NCBI RefSeq assembly: GCF_905220565.1
Contig: NC_059406.1
Coordinates: 15,262,001-15,326,000 of the forward strand
Origin: Melitaea cinxia
Taxonomy: Eukaryota > Arthropoda > Insecta > Lepidoptera > Nymphalidae
DNA length: 64,000 nucleotides
Direction of reading: 5' to 3'
Notes under the pieces: model-generated
Database searches by the model: none
The model's input: only the letters and a program-made list of their open reading frames with translations
Told to the model about the DNA's origin: nothing
Made by a program: the position numbers and the translations under genes
Part shown: one piece after another, positions 21,011 to 32,215 of the stretch
Layout of the letters: each line of letters begins with the position of its first letter
Position numbering within the stretch: position 1 is the stretch's first letter

Positions 21011-22574
21011 TTTTTATGTGCGTACATAAGTACACACACACTATTTTTATTCAAAAGCTGATGCTTGTCATGTGTACCTATTTGAATTTGATCAAAATCC
21101 GAATACGTATTTAATTGATTTCGCCCACGTTGACGAAGTCTCATTATTTTTCATTTAATGCCTTGTTTCTTTTAATTGTGTACAACAGATAATATAGTTA
21201 TTTATTGTAGACTTAATATATCCTTGACACTAAAATAATTATCTAAATTACTTAAACATATATATTTAAAAAATATATTAACTTTAAAAAAATGTAAGCA
21301 GTTTAATTTAGTTTTGCGTGTAGTAAATTACAATGTTATTAATGTTACATCACAAATTTGACTCCATAGAACATATGTAATGTCCCATGATTTACGTCTA
21401 ATTAAGCCTTATATTGAACTAAGCCAAGATCAAAGGTGACTAAGTCAATGATATAACTAAATCGAATATTACATTTCTGAAAATCAGCAAGCACTTGTAG
21501 CAATTTAGTTTATTGAATGAACCTGAAAATTATAAAATGAGATGGCTGGCAAAGAGTTGTCTGTTTGCAATGAAGTGATTTGATAAAAATAAATATTAAA
21601 ACGCAATGGTAGGGTATTCTCTGAAAGTCATATAATGAAGTAAGCTTTTTGTCCTCCTGTGACCATGGTGGCTGTAAAGTTTAAATAAACTTTTTTAATT
21701 ATATTTAACGAGTGTATTATTTATTATTAAAAAATATTTCGTCTACAAACAAGTAAAAATTCTAAGGATTTTGTCAAAGATGTCTCCATCAACTCATACT
21801 TTTCAATGTCAACACATTATACCCATATCAACAGACTTACTTTGAAGTCAATTAAACGTTTAAGACCGATCAATCATTTTTCGACAGAAAAGTTGTAGGA
21901 TTTATAAAAAGTTAAAAAGTCTCTTCGTTACTTCTAAACGGCGCTAACGCTGACTTAATTTTCCGAGATTTAAAAGAAATTTGTCTCGCTACCAGAATAT
22001 TATTAGCATTTTCGAATAGTTGTTTTACGAATTTTAATTTGTGACATGCCGACTCAAAAGCTATAGCAATGGGATGTTTGGATGTAGTGTCGCACGTTAA
22101 AAAACGTTACGTCACACGAAACACGCTAATAGCGAAACGCCTAGCAATGATTCGACGAAACGAAATAATTGTTAAGAGAATGAACGAAGAATAAAAATAT
22201 ACGTTACAGTAGCGTACTATAATTATAGTTGTAGATGTAATTTGAAGTATGTTTTTTGTTAATATAAATGTTACACGCCTATACCAGAGTCATAATTAGT
22301 TTTAATACAATAATTATTGTATTTCAACAAATATCATTAGTGGAAAATAAATGTGATATAAGTTGAACAAATAAGCTATAAGTATATTTGTTTTATAACA
22401 TGCTTATGTCCAGTGGCATTAATTACTTGAATGTATTATTATTATAACAGGTAATAGCAAAATTGGCTAATTATTTTACAAATATTTATTTATATTAGTT
22501 ATAGGTAACAGCCGACTGGTACAGCTACATCTCTTTCTTTTAATAAACATACATAATATAATAATACATATATA

Positions 22575-22690
22575 AATATATATATTACTCCCAGACTCGG
22601 GGCGGTTATCGAACCCACAACCCCCGGAGCAGAAAGCAGGGTCACCACAAACTGCACCAAAGGGCGAGTCAAAATGATTATGACAAATGC
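22575..22690 (-). repeat. tRNA-headed SINE fragment, fourth type
   Basis: On the minus strand it reads GACTCGCCCTTTGGTGCAGT, then CTGCTTTCTGCTCCGGGG and GTTGTGGGTTCGATAACCG. This is a tRNA-like head with box B. It continues into TAATATATATAT. Confidence 0.6.
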
Positions 22691-24169
22691 CTTTTTGGTC
22701 TAAACAAATATTTGTTATATACTTTATTTTCATTGCCAAAACTTTATACATAATATTTAAACATAAAACTTAAAACTTCTGGTAGCCGAATGACTTACCA
22801 AAAGTGTTAAAGATCTTTTATTTAGAATAGAGAGTAGATTTTATATTTAGTTATTAGAGACCTACCAAAGTATCAAAGAGCTTTAAAAATATTAAAGAGC
22901 TTTTATTTTGTAATATTAAGTTTTTGCACCGTTTCGAACACTACAGTAAATTCATTACGTTTGATCCCTAAGGTCCGAACCTTTTAATAAACGGAACCCT
23001 TCTAACTTTGTTACAATCTTGTCAATTCCGATGTCAAGACATTTTCCACGTATAGTCACTAAAAATGTAATAATACTTCTAGTTGTAAATGCAAAACTCC
23101 GATGACAGTCAGAACCGATGATTGAAACTGTAAAGCTTTCACTGAGGTAGATCGGACAAAGTAGTTCATATAAATACTGTTGTTAAGGATTGCAATCCGG
23201 TCTCGTTTTCAATCCGGCCGGCTTCGGTCGGTTTTTCAGCAATTTCTTCGTGTTTGATATATTAAATGTAACAATTATTCAACTTGCAACTAATATACAT
23301 AGTAAAATGCACCCCACGTTTTTTACTCTGAATTGAATTATCCTTTTAATAACTTAAATTTTATTATATTTTTATTTTGAAGTAATTAATTACGATTGAT
23401 TGTTCGATCTTCTACTACTGTAATATAAACTCTTTGTAATTAAAAATTATTTTATACTTTTTAGTTCGATTAGCTAAAAAAGCGTGGCTTTATTAGTTTT
23501 TTTAAACTGTAATTTATTTTTATCGTTGTTTTATTATATACTATTTTTTATCGTTATCTTTCGACGCCGATCTATTTACGACCCTTCCTACGAGCTCTGG
23601 TCACCTTACTCAAAACAGTACTTGATAGTAGTATTATTCAGCTGCGATCTTCTGTAAGGTTGAAGCTGTTGTTGTTGTTGCTTGAGATTTAAGCGGGCTC
23701 CGCTATGGCCTAACTCAATAAACGGTTTTATATAATACTAACACGTAAAAAAAATTAACAATGGAATATCGTCCTTCCATTATTATTTATGTACATCATA
23801 TTTTCATCGTCACAATTCTAATTTTAAAAAAATCTATTCGATTCTAATTTAAAAAAAAGATATCTAAATTTAAAAAAAAAACATGTCAATTTTTAGCTGA
23901 AACAAATATGCATAAAGTGTAAATTAAAGAAAAAAAAAAAGTGTAATAAATAAGCAATTTGATATATTAAATCCTCCATAGTAAGTTAATAGTAGTGTAA
24001 TTACTTATGTTATTAACTTACTCAGAGAGTTTGACCTTTAGGTCACAGTCTAGTTGTTTGATTAGAGCTTATGTGACACGAACTTTACGTGACTGTTACT
24101 AAGAACCCAAACAAATACAGGAGTCAAATCAATATTAAAACCAGATTGCGTAAGTCTAGCTTGTTTTAT

Positions 24170-24690
24170 TTTCAACCGACCTCTAAAAGGAGGAGATTCT
24201 TAATTAAATTGTATTTTCGGAGTTAACTCCTTAAGAATCGATTTTCATATAAGGCATGATTTCATATAAGTATTAATTTCATATACTGAACGAATGACCT
24301 TGTTAGGTTTCTCGTAACCCCATCTATCGGAACCAATAGGGCTTCGATAGATGGCGTTATTCGGCTCGTTTATTTACCATTTGATATGATATTAATCTTT
24401 TTCTGAGACTAGTAAGCATTTTTGTGTCTATTTAGACAGTCGATCTGAAGGAGAAAACTTCAGTCGGAGCTAACACGAACACTTTATTTTATGTGTCTTA
24501 CCTCATAACTTTTACTGGGTACGGATTTCAACGATTCGTTTTGCTTGTCATGTGATCCTAATAAAGTTTGATCGACATCTGACGATTACTTTTTGAGTTA
24601 TTCCTAATAATGCAAATTTATTTAACTGTTTTATCGACTACCTACTTCGTATTACTTGTCGATGGAGTGGTTTTTTTTCGATTGCTAGCA
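24170..24690 (+). repeat. Family Y copy, with small hairpin inside
   Basis: ACCGACCTCTAAAAGGAGGA, GGTACGGATTTCAACGATTC, TGACGATTACTTTTTGAGTT and GTATTACTTGTCGATGGAGT follow the family order. An insertion at about 24310-24365 holds CCATCTATCG and its inverse CGATAGATGG, a 10-bp stem with a 15-nt loop. Confidence 0.6.
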
Positions 24691-24804
24691 AACACAATAA
24701 GTAAGTAATTATTGAGAATAAACTGTTTAAACCTATCAGATTAAATATAGTAAATTATATATATTTAACTATATAGTTTGATAATATTAGAAACAGTAAG
24801 AAAT

Positions 24805-24935
24805 ATCCTTCTCAAAATCTGGAGCAGACCGACTGGGGAAGTACATAGATCTTACAGAAGATCACAGCTAAATAGTACAGTAATTGCTTACCATCAGTTG
24901 AGTCGTACGCTTGTTTGCCAACTTAGTTGAATAAA
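24805..24935 (+). repeat. Family Z fragment
   Basis: CTCAAAATCTGGAGCAGACC, CTTACAGAAGATCACAGCTA and GTCGTACGCTTGTTTGCCAA match 43745-43830 and 60900-61120. A related fragment lies at 26915-27030. Confidence 0.65.
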
Positions 24936-25314
24936 AAAAAGACTGTTAAATTCGTACTTCCCACACATCCCTCATGTACACGTATCGATTACCTAAAATT
25001 ATAATAATAATTATTGATAAATGTTTATTACATTCATACGTAGTATTCAATGTGCAATTGCATCAAAAGCTATGCAAATATAATCTACTCCTAGTATTTG
25101 AGAATATCCATTAAGCAACATAATGGCTTAGCATGCATGATCTGGTAAATATGCAAATCGGGATAATAATGATGCTTTCGTTAATCGAACCGAAATGAAA
25201 ACCTGAGGGGTATTAGGATTAGTATAATAGCAACTAGCCGATTAGGGCAGTGTGGCTGTGCTTTCTGTTCCCGCCGGAGTCTGCTGAATATTTATAAAAA
25301 AATAATAATAACAA

Positions 25315-25318
<4 letters not shown>

Positions 25319-25350
<32 letters not shown>
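25319..25350. repeat. (TA)n microsatellite
   Basis: TA dinucleotide run of about 30 bp. Confidence 0.9.
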
Positions 25351-25355
<5 letters not shown>

Positions 25356-25566
25356 GTCGGCTGTTACCTATAATACAAGCTAAGGTGGTACTTGTCATGT
25401 GGTCCCATTAATCCCATAGTCCACAAATATTTTTTCAATACATTAAAATTTAAGCGATTCCTGACAAATTTTTTTTCAATAATCCCTAAAAATGCGTCTT
25501 AACTGATATAGATTATATATAAATTGAAGTTAGTTATTATATTGTATGAGAATAAACACTGTCTAC

Positions 25567-25685
25567 CTACGTAAGAGTGCCGACGTAGGCTGAATGAGGA
25601 TTGTGTGAACACGGAATCTCTGGTGTGAACTTGGAGAGGCCTATGTCCAGCAGTGGACTACAATTGGCTGAACTGACTGACTGAC
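25567..25685 (+). repeat. RTE 3'-end fragment
   Basis: GTAGGCTGAATGAGGATTGT, TCTCTGGTGTGAACTTGGAG and GGCCTATGTCCAGCAGTGGA reproduce the terminal codons and tail of the RTE at 12945-13262, followed by a (CTGA)n-like tail. Confidence 0.8.
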
Positions 25686-25699
25686 ACGTGATGATTGTT

Positions 25700-25945
25700 A
25701 ATTGTATTTGTACAAATATTTGTGTCCGGATGTCTATCCTCGTAGGTCTCCCCAACATGCCTCGTTGAGTACGTTAAGCTATCGATCCCGGTTGCTATCA
25801 TAGATGATAGATGATCTCTGATCTGATAGTGATCGTTAATCATAGGGAATCATTAGGGAATATAATATACTGGTGGATTAAGCTCTGATCCTTCTCCTAC
25901 GTGGAGAAAGAGGCCTATGCCCAGCATTGGGATGTTACAGGCTGA
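25700..25945 (+). repeat. S1 SINE, headless
   Basis: GTACAAATATTTGTGTCCGG, CGTAGGTCTCCCCAACATGC and GATCCTTCTCCTACGTGGAG lead to the tail GCCTATGCCCAGCATTGGGA. The tRNA head is absent. Confidence 0.7.
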
Positions 25946-26394
25946 ATTGTATCATCTCGTTGTAGTAGGTATCATATGTACTCGTATATTGTTTTCTTTA
26001 TTTAAATTTTTACATTATTTTATTGACCACACTTTTTCTTTTCAGATGCTAATTAAAACTAATTAGAACAGTACAAAAACATATTATTAATGTGAATTTA
26101 GTTCTAAAATCTTTTTCACCCTTAATTTTTATATAATAATATAATTTCATAACATGCTCCAGGATTTTAGCTTGAACCATGATATTTTAATTTGAATCCC
26201 TAGTCATCTTACCAGCCATTCTTGTTCTTGGAATAGAAAGTGGCGTGTTTTCTTTAATAAGTAATTAATTCTACAAAAGGATATTTGTCGCATTGTATTT
26301 AATTAGCATTACTGAGAAATATGCTTTGCGCCGGGTCGAAATTCCTTGAATTTTCCCTTTTTCATTGAACAAAACGAGATATGTGAAAATTATT

Positions 26395-26845
26395 TAACTG
26401 GTTTTATTCGACTACTTACAGGAAGTGGAACTTTTCTACTTTCTGCAACGCCGTAATACTGCGGAAGGATTCGGCTGAGCGGGAGCGGGAACAGGATCCA
26501 AGCTCGCTCCCAAGTCGTCGCGGAAGGCGCGGTTGGCAACGCAGGGCTTAGCAAACCTGCCACCGTAACGCGGGACGAGCGGGTGATATACCGGGGGATT
26601 CCGTATTTCACAGTCCCGAGGAGGGAGGCAACCATAGTGTTCGAGGGAGAGCCTCTCGAAGGTGGCTTTTAGTGACTGGCCCTGATTGGGCAACACCGGT
26701 GGGATCACGGAAGTGCTTAGCGTCCCCTTAATCCCACCCCAGGCGAGTGAAGGAACACACTAGAGGTTTTAGTCCGTGCGAATCGGACATACCCTCCAGC
26801 TCCCCCGGGCTGGAGGCATCCGTTAGGGATTTCCTCTCGGTCAAC
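26395..26845 (-). repeat. G+C-rich repeat or retroelement fragment
   Basis: About 450 bp of sharply higher G+C stands in A+T-rich intron. The minus strand keeps two overlapping frames of 81 and 90 codons, one reading PGL-poor, Pro/Arg-rich sequence (RFAKPCVANRAFRDDLGASL). The plus strand ends in CCTCCAGCTCCCCCGGGCTG, a small inverted repeat. It looks like part of a younger or G+C-rich LINE (UTR or ORF edge). I could not assign a clade. Confidence 0.45.
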
Positions 26846-27329
26846 AAAAAAAGGAGGTGGAACTTTAGTATATTCTAAATGTTATCATTTTGTGAAGAAT
26901 TCTTAGAATATAGCGCACTAAGATGGGACACCGAAAGAAATATCCTGTCCAAACTTTGGTGCAGCCCGACTTGGAAACCTAGTAATATAAATAACCTCAA
27001 CTTTACAGAAGACCACAGCAAAATTATATTGCTCTGAATTAGCGTTTTGTACCAACGTAAGCCAGAGCCTACAAAGTACTTTTGTATTATAATTAATAGC
27101 GCTTTGAAATGTGAAGTACTTCAAAAATCTGGTTTAAATTTCATTTCCTTTGTGATATAGACAGGATGGCTCTCAGTTAAATACAATAGAGATTATTACT
27201 TATCATATTGGATCAACATTGTGTTTGCAATGTAAACTTAATTCGGAATCTCTCATTTTAGACAATTTTTGATGTTTTATATATTTTTGTGTTACCCACA
27301 CATTAGGGAATTCTAAACATTTTTAATAT

Positions 27330-27712
27330 CATATAAAAATCCACCGTTCCAACGGGGATCGAACCTAAACTTAAAATTTTTTGATGCCTGTCCTTGTGGG
27401 TCTCCCCACCGTGTGTGTGCTTCGGAAAGCACGTTAAGATGTCGAACCCAGTTGTTATCAGGTCATGACCTGATAGCGATCGTTACTCATAATAGGGAAT
27501 ATATCCAACAGACAAAAATTACGCTCCGATGCTTCTCCTATATGGAAGAAGAGGCTTATGTCCAGCAGTGGGATGTGTCAGGCTGAATTGTCGATCGTCA
27601 CCTTCAAAATGTAAAACTCCAATCGTTAGTAAATCAACTGTTAACATTTTAGAGCTACATTTTTGCACACAATGTCAGGTCAGTTTGACTGATTGAATAA
27701 TAAAACTCACAT
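27330..27712 (+). repeat. S1-containing repeat, left arm of a long inverted duplication
   Basis: It holds an S1 core and tail (CCTTGTGGGTCTCCCCACCG; GGCTTATGTCCAGCAGTGGG). It continues beyond the SINE into CAACTGTTAACATTTTAGAG and GCACACAATGTCAGGTCAGT. All of this recurs in inverse orientation at 37148-37515 with high similarity, including the non-SINE flank. The first 40 bp are an inverted tRNA-like head fragment. Confidence 0.8.
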
Positions 27713-27999
27713 AATGTGCAAATGCATTCAGCGTCATAATGTCCAACGTTGTTAGTTATTTCGATTATCTTGTCCATATTAATCAAAGGATTTCGGAACC
27801 ATTCGTGCAGTAAAAGTTGCAGTGACATTAATTAAATGCGAATTGTTAGAAGAGACTGGAAAATATATTTCATAAAAAAATAATATTGATTAGATGTTGC
27901 AAAGCGGAGTCAAGTATGATGTTTTCTTTATTAAATTTTACGTTAAGAAATGATTAAAAATTCTAGTGGTCGCCCACTGGTCGAATTAAAAAAAGAAGA

Positions 28000-28395
28000 G
28001 GAGGTTACTCAATTCGACCGTATATATATATATTTTATGTATGTTCGAGGATAACTCCGTCGTTTATGAACCGATTTTGATAATTTTTGTTTCGTTTGAA
28101 AGGAGATATCCCTAGTTTGGTAGCATGATAAGGAAACCAGTATCTGATGATAGGATCCTAGAGAAATCGAGGGAAACTCTCGAAAAGCCGCATAACTTTT
28201 TACTGGGTGTACAGATTTTGATGATTTTTAATTTAGTCGAAAGCTGATGTTTATCATGTGGCCTCATTTATATTTCATTGATATCTGATTACAACTTTTT
28301 GAGTAATCTTTGATAACGCGTGTTTACTTGACTATTTTTTCGTCTACCTACGTTTTATTATGTGTCGATGTAATTGAAGTCGTTTTTTTTTGTTT
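28000..28395 (+). repeat. Family Y copy, split by LINE-1
   Basis: GGAGGTTACTCAATTCGACC, GGTAGCATGATAAGGAAACC, ACTGGGTGTACAGATTTTGA and GTCGATGTAATTGAAGTCG precede the poly(T). The expected continuation GTTTGTGAGCAAAATTATTG appears only after the LINE, at 33864. This is direct evidence of nested insertion. Confidence 0.85.
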
Positions 28396-28429
28396 TTTTT
28401 TTTTTTTTTTTTTTTTTTTCTTTATTTAA

Positions 28430-28461
28430 GGAGTTTTAGTCCATAAGGACTACGCCACTCC
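28430..28461 (-). other. 3'-UTR hairpin of LINE-1
   Basis: On the minus strand GGAGT..TAGTCC-TTAT-GGACTA..ACTCC forms two stacked stems just before the poly(A). Compact 3' hairpins are commonly the RNA feature that the element's own reverse transcriptase recognises; that role here is inference. Confidence 0.6.
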
Positions 28462-28492
28462 ATAGGAACATCACAAATTTGCATACATTAAA

Positions 28493-31400
28493 TTAATGAG
28501 GTCGTCGTCGCATACCAATATTTACAATTTTGTACAACAGTTTAGCCGGTTTTGAGAGAGGATACGCCAAAATTGAATTACAACCTCCAAGTTCTTTAAA
28601 ATTTTGAGTTATTTGCAGAATATCATTTCTAATATCCTCATTTCGGACACATTCCACCATAATGTGAACTGCATCTTCAATGATGCCGCATTCGGTACAC
28701 AGCGGAGATGGTACCTTTTTCATCAAATAAGCAAACTTATTAAGTGGAATGTGACCGGAACGGAGTCTAAATGCTGTGGTTAACGTTTTCCTACTGAGCT
28801 TACATTCATCAAACCATGGTATTCTCCACGGATCAATCTGCATAGTCCTATACCATATGCCCTTCTCCACTGATCGCTCATCAAAATAAACTTTCCACAT
28901 GTCATAACAGTATATTTTAATTAGATGTAAACAGTCAGTGAAGAAAGGCATATCGTTTACACTATCACCATCAGTACCTGCTTGTTTTGCCAGTATGTCT
29001 ACTTCCTCATTTCCAGATAATCCAATATGAGAGGGAATCCATTGTAGAATTATCTCCTTTGAGTGAGAGGTTAAATCTTCAATGGATTTTATGATATCGT
29101 AAGCTATCGATGTACCTCTTAAATAAGAGAAACACCGAGCCACGTGTTGAAGAGCACTTTTAGAATCAGTTAAAATGACAAATTTTGTACAATTTATTAA
29201 TTTAATATAAGATAGTGCCCTAGAAATAGCAATAAGCTCTAGATGAGTAACAGACATACTGTGACAAATTTTAAATTTAAAGCCTTTATTGATTTGTGGA
29301 TCAAAGAATGCGGCACCACTATTTGACATTATATCTTTTGACCCGTCTGTGAAAACTTTATAATAATTACAATAGTTACTTTCCAAAAATGCAGAACAAT
29401 TACGTTGCAGAGACGAAATTTCGTATGTTCTTTTGGGTTGAGATATGCTATCTATTTCACATCTAAACAGACTTTTGAAGTTATACCTACTAATCCAATA
29501 ATCTAAAGAATACATTCCCAAGCATTTCCTTTGATCCATAGCTAAATTTTTAAATTTCGAGTGTATATCTACGATAACTGGGGCTTTTTTACGTCTCCAA
29601 TAACTATGTGAACTAAGAGAATATAGATCATTGATAACATTAATTGTGTTATTATTATATAGGGAAATAGATTTTAACCAAAATTTACCGGCAAGGAAAA
29701 CTCTTCGAATATGTAGGGGCTGTATACAAAGTTCACTCTCCATCACGTGGATGGGAGTACTTTTAATAAAGCCACCGATTACACGTAAGGATTCATTTTG
29801 AATCTTATCTAAACTAAACAATTTTGATTTACAGGCATTACCGTATAGAAAACAACCATAGTCTAATCTGCTTCTTAAAATTGAAATATATAATCGTCTT
29901 AAATGTTTAGGGTGAACGCCCCAACCTGAACCGGACAGTACTTTAAGTAAATTCAAAATCTTATGCGCCTTTTGATATAAATCATTTATATGTTTGGTCC
30001 ATTTCAAAGACTGATCTAACCACATACCTAAGTACTTTACGTTAGATACTTCCTGTAATGGACTATTATCTATCCTCAAACTAACATGATTTCTATTGAC
30101 ACCCCTTTTAAATATACACATTTGACTTTTAGAAGAAGAAACACTTAATCCTAAATTGTGTAATGAATTTATCAAGTAGTCTAAAGAACTTTGAAGAGAA
30201 CTACAGGCATCTTCTATATTTTTTCCCGAAACATACAAAGCAAAGTCATCAGCGTACTGAGAAACAAAAACATTTTTAATTGATTTACAAATATTGAATG
30301 TAGCAACATTAAATAACAGTGGTGATAGTGGATCTCCTTGAGCTAAGCCCTGTCCTGTGCGTCGACTTATTAATCCTTCTACGTGTCTAATTTTTAAGTT
30401 TCTAAAAGTAAGAAAGTTCCAAAGATAACCGCATAATTTTGATCCACAACCAATTTTATCAAGTATTGTAAGTAGTACGTTAATATTTACGTTATTGTAC
30501 GCGTTATCGATATCCACAAAGCAAGCCAGAGTTGATAAGCCCTTTGTGAAACCAGACTGAACTCTCGAAACTAAACGAGTTAAACTATCTACACTTGATT
30601 TAGATTTTCTAAAACCAACATTATCTACTGAAAATAAGTCATTTTTTTCAAAAAACCAATCTAGCCGCCTGTTTAAGATTAAGTGGAATATTTTACAGAT
30701 ACAAGAAATTAAACTAATGGGGCGTAAAGATGAAGTGAGCGTTATATCTCGACCAGGTTTGGGAATCGTTACAACACATATATCTTGCCACTGAGATGGG
30801 CAGAAACCTGTCGATAAACAGTTGTTGAATAAAGAAAGTAAGATGTTTTTTCCTATAGGCGGTAAATTTTTAATCATTGAAAAAGATATCTCATCACATC
30901 CTGGAGCCGAATCTCGAGATTTAATGCAAGCATCTAATTCGTGAAGTAGAATGGGAGATTCTAATTTAACATTAGAAGAAGTAAAAGTAGGTTTAGGTGG
31001 AACTACAAATGCAGGGCATAAATTTACTAAAAAAGATTCGCTTTTCTCTTTATCTAGATAAGAAGTTTGCGCTCTGTTTCCTTTCATCCATTTCATCTTC
31101 TTCCATATTTCACTTGCGGCTGAGGCGTGATCCAAGGAATCGCAAAATCTATGCCAACTATCCCTTGATGCTTTTTTAATCATTTTTCGAGAAATTTGGA
31201 CGCATTCATTTAATTTAGCTAAATTAGAAGGAGTTGGGTTTTTTCTGAAAATTGATAGGGCTAATCTTCGTTTGGCGACAGAATGAGACAGATTGAGTGA
31301 CCAATATGGTTTTGGTGTAAATTTAGAAACAGGATTTAGATTAATTTTTTTAAAAGGGATAAACTCATTTGCAGCCTTATTAATATTATCAAGAAAACTA

Positions 31401-32215
31401 TCGTATACTAACTGAGGTTCTCGATGTGTATTAAAATTAGAAAAGGATTGTTCTAAATATGCTGTGAATGATTTCCAGTCGGCTAATTTAAAATTACGTT
31501 TCCGCATAAAACTAGGAGTATAAGGGGAAGCAGTAGAAATAATAATTATTAAGTGGTCGCTTCCAAGTGTTTCATTGGTTATCTTCCAGTTAAAAAAACA
31601 TGCTATATCCGATGTTACCACTGAAATATCTGGCGAGCTTTGTTGAACTGTACCACCCACCAGCTTTACTCGTGTGTGACTGCCATCATTTAATGATAAT
31701 AAATTATATTCACTGATGGAATCATAGATTTGAGAGCCTCTGGCATTAGTTGTGTGAGACCAAGTAAAGTGATGCGCATTATAGTCTCCTAAAATTAAAG
31801 TTTTAGAATTAAATTTTGAAAATAATAAGTCCCAGTCCTGACGGCAAGTACGCACCCACTGAGGACAGTACACAGCGATTAAATTCTGAATATTTTTACA
31901 ATTAAATATCTTGACATATAAAATCTGAATATCTGTATTTGGATGATTAAAGTGACATAACTGAGCTTGTACAGATTTATGCATAACAATACAAACCCCG
32001 CCATAGCCATCAACTCGATCAGCCCTAAAAATCCTATAATTGTTGATTTTAAAAGGAATATCTGAATTCAACCAGGTCTCACTGATCACAGATATATGAA
32101 TTTTATATTGAATTAACAATTGTTCTAACTCTAACCGTTTAGGTTCGATGCTCTGCGCATTCCATTGCATAATATTAATTGTAATATTTTCCTTAACATT
32201 ATTATAACTAGACAT
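28493..32215 (-). CDS. LINE-1 ORF2: endonuclease, reverse transcriptase, RNase H
   Basis: About 1240 residues, complete. The N-terminal AP-like endonuclease (about 10-225) keeps MQWNAQS, SETW (E46), LGDYNAH (D144) and GSDH (D220, H221), and nicks target DNA. The reverse transcriptase (about 470-720) shows LRPISL, FVDID (D568), GLAQGDPLSPLLF and YADD (654-657), and copies the RNA from the nick. RNase H (about 950-1080) has FTDGSK, HLELIAI, LTDSKSA and GNEEVDILAKQA, giving the D-E-D-D set. A C-terminal Cys/His cluster (CTEC...HIMVEC) follows at about 1172-1188. The ATG lies inside the ORF1 end (ATGTCTAG), an arrangement that favours termination-reinitiation. All catalytic residues I can check are present, so this copy could be active. 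Confidence 0.9.
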   Translation of the reverse strand: MSSYNNVKENITINIMQWNAQSIEPKRLELEQLLIQYKIHISVISETWLNSDIPFKINNYRIFRADRVDGYGGVCIVMHKSVQAQLCHFNHPNTDIQILYVKIFNCKNIQNLIAVYCPQWVRTCRQDWDLLFSKFNSKTLILGDYNAHHFTWSHTTNARGSQIYDSISEYNLLSLNDGSHTRVKLVGGTVQQSSPDISVVTSDIACFFNWKITNETLGSDHLIIIISTASPYTPSFMRKRNFKLADWKSFTAYLEQSFSNFNTHREPQLVYDSFLDNINKAANEFIPFKKINLNPVSKFTPKPYWSLNLSHSVAKRRLALSIFRKNPTPSNLAKLNECVQISRKMIKKASRDSWHRFCDSLDHASAASEIWKKMKWMKGNRAQTSYLDKEKSESFLVNLCPAFVVPPKPTFTSSNVKLESPILLHELDACIKSRDSAPGCDEISFSMIKNLPPIGKNILLSLFNNCLSTGFCPSQWQDICVVTIPKPGRDITLTSSLRPISLISCICKIFHLILNRRLDWFFEKNDLFSVDNVGFRKSKSSVDSLTRLVSRVQSGFTKGLSTLACFVDIDNAYNNVNINVLLTILDKIGCGSKLCGYLWNFLTFRNLKIRHVEGLISRRTGQGLAQGDPLSPLLFNVATFNICKSIKNVFVSQYADDFALYVSGKNIEDACSSLQSSLDYLINSLHNLGLSVSSSKSQMCIFKRGVNRNHVSLRIDNSPLQEVSNVKYLGMWLDQSLKWTKHINDLYQKAHKILNLLKVLSGSGWGVHPKHLRRLYISILRSRLDYGCFLYGNACKSKLFSLDKIQNESLRVIGGFIKSTPIHVMESELCIQPLHIRRVFLAGKFWLKSISLYNNNTINVINDLYSLSSHSYWRRKKAPVIVDIHSKFKNLAMDQRKCLGMYSLDYWISRYNFKSLFRCEIDSISQPKRTYEISSLQRNCSAFLESNYCNYYKVFTDGSKDIMSNSGAAFFDPQINKGFKFKICHSMSVTHLELIAISRALSYIKLINCTKFVILTDSKSALQHVARCFSYLRGTSIAYDIIKSIEDLTSHSKEIILQWIPSHIGLSGNEEVDILAKQAGTDGDSVNDMPFFTDCLHLIKIYCYDMWKVYFDERSVEKGIWYRTMQIDPWRIPWFDECKLSRKTLTTAFRLRSGHIPLNKFAYLMKKVPSPLCTECGIIEDAVHIMVECVRNEDIRNDILQITQNFKELGGCNSILAYPLSKPAKLLYKIVNIGMRRRPH

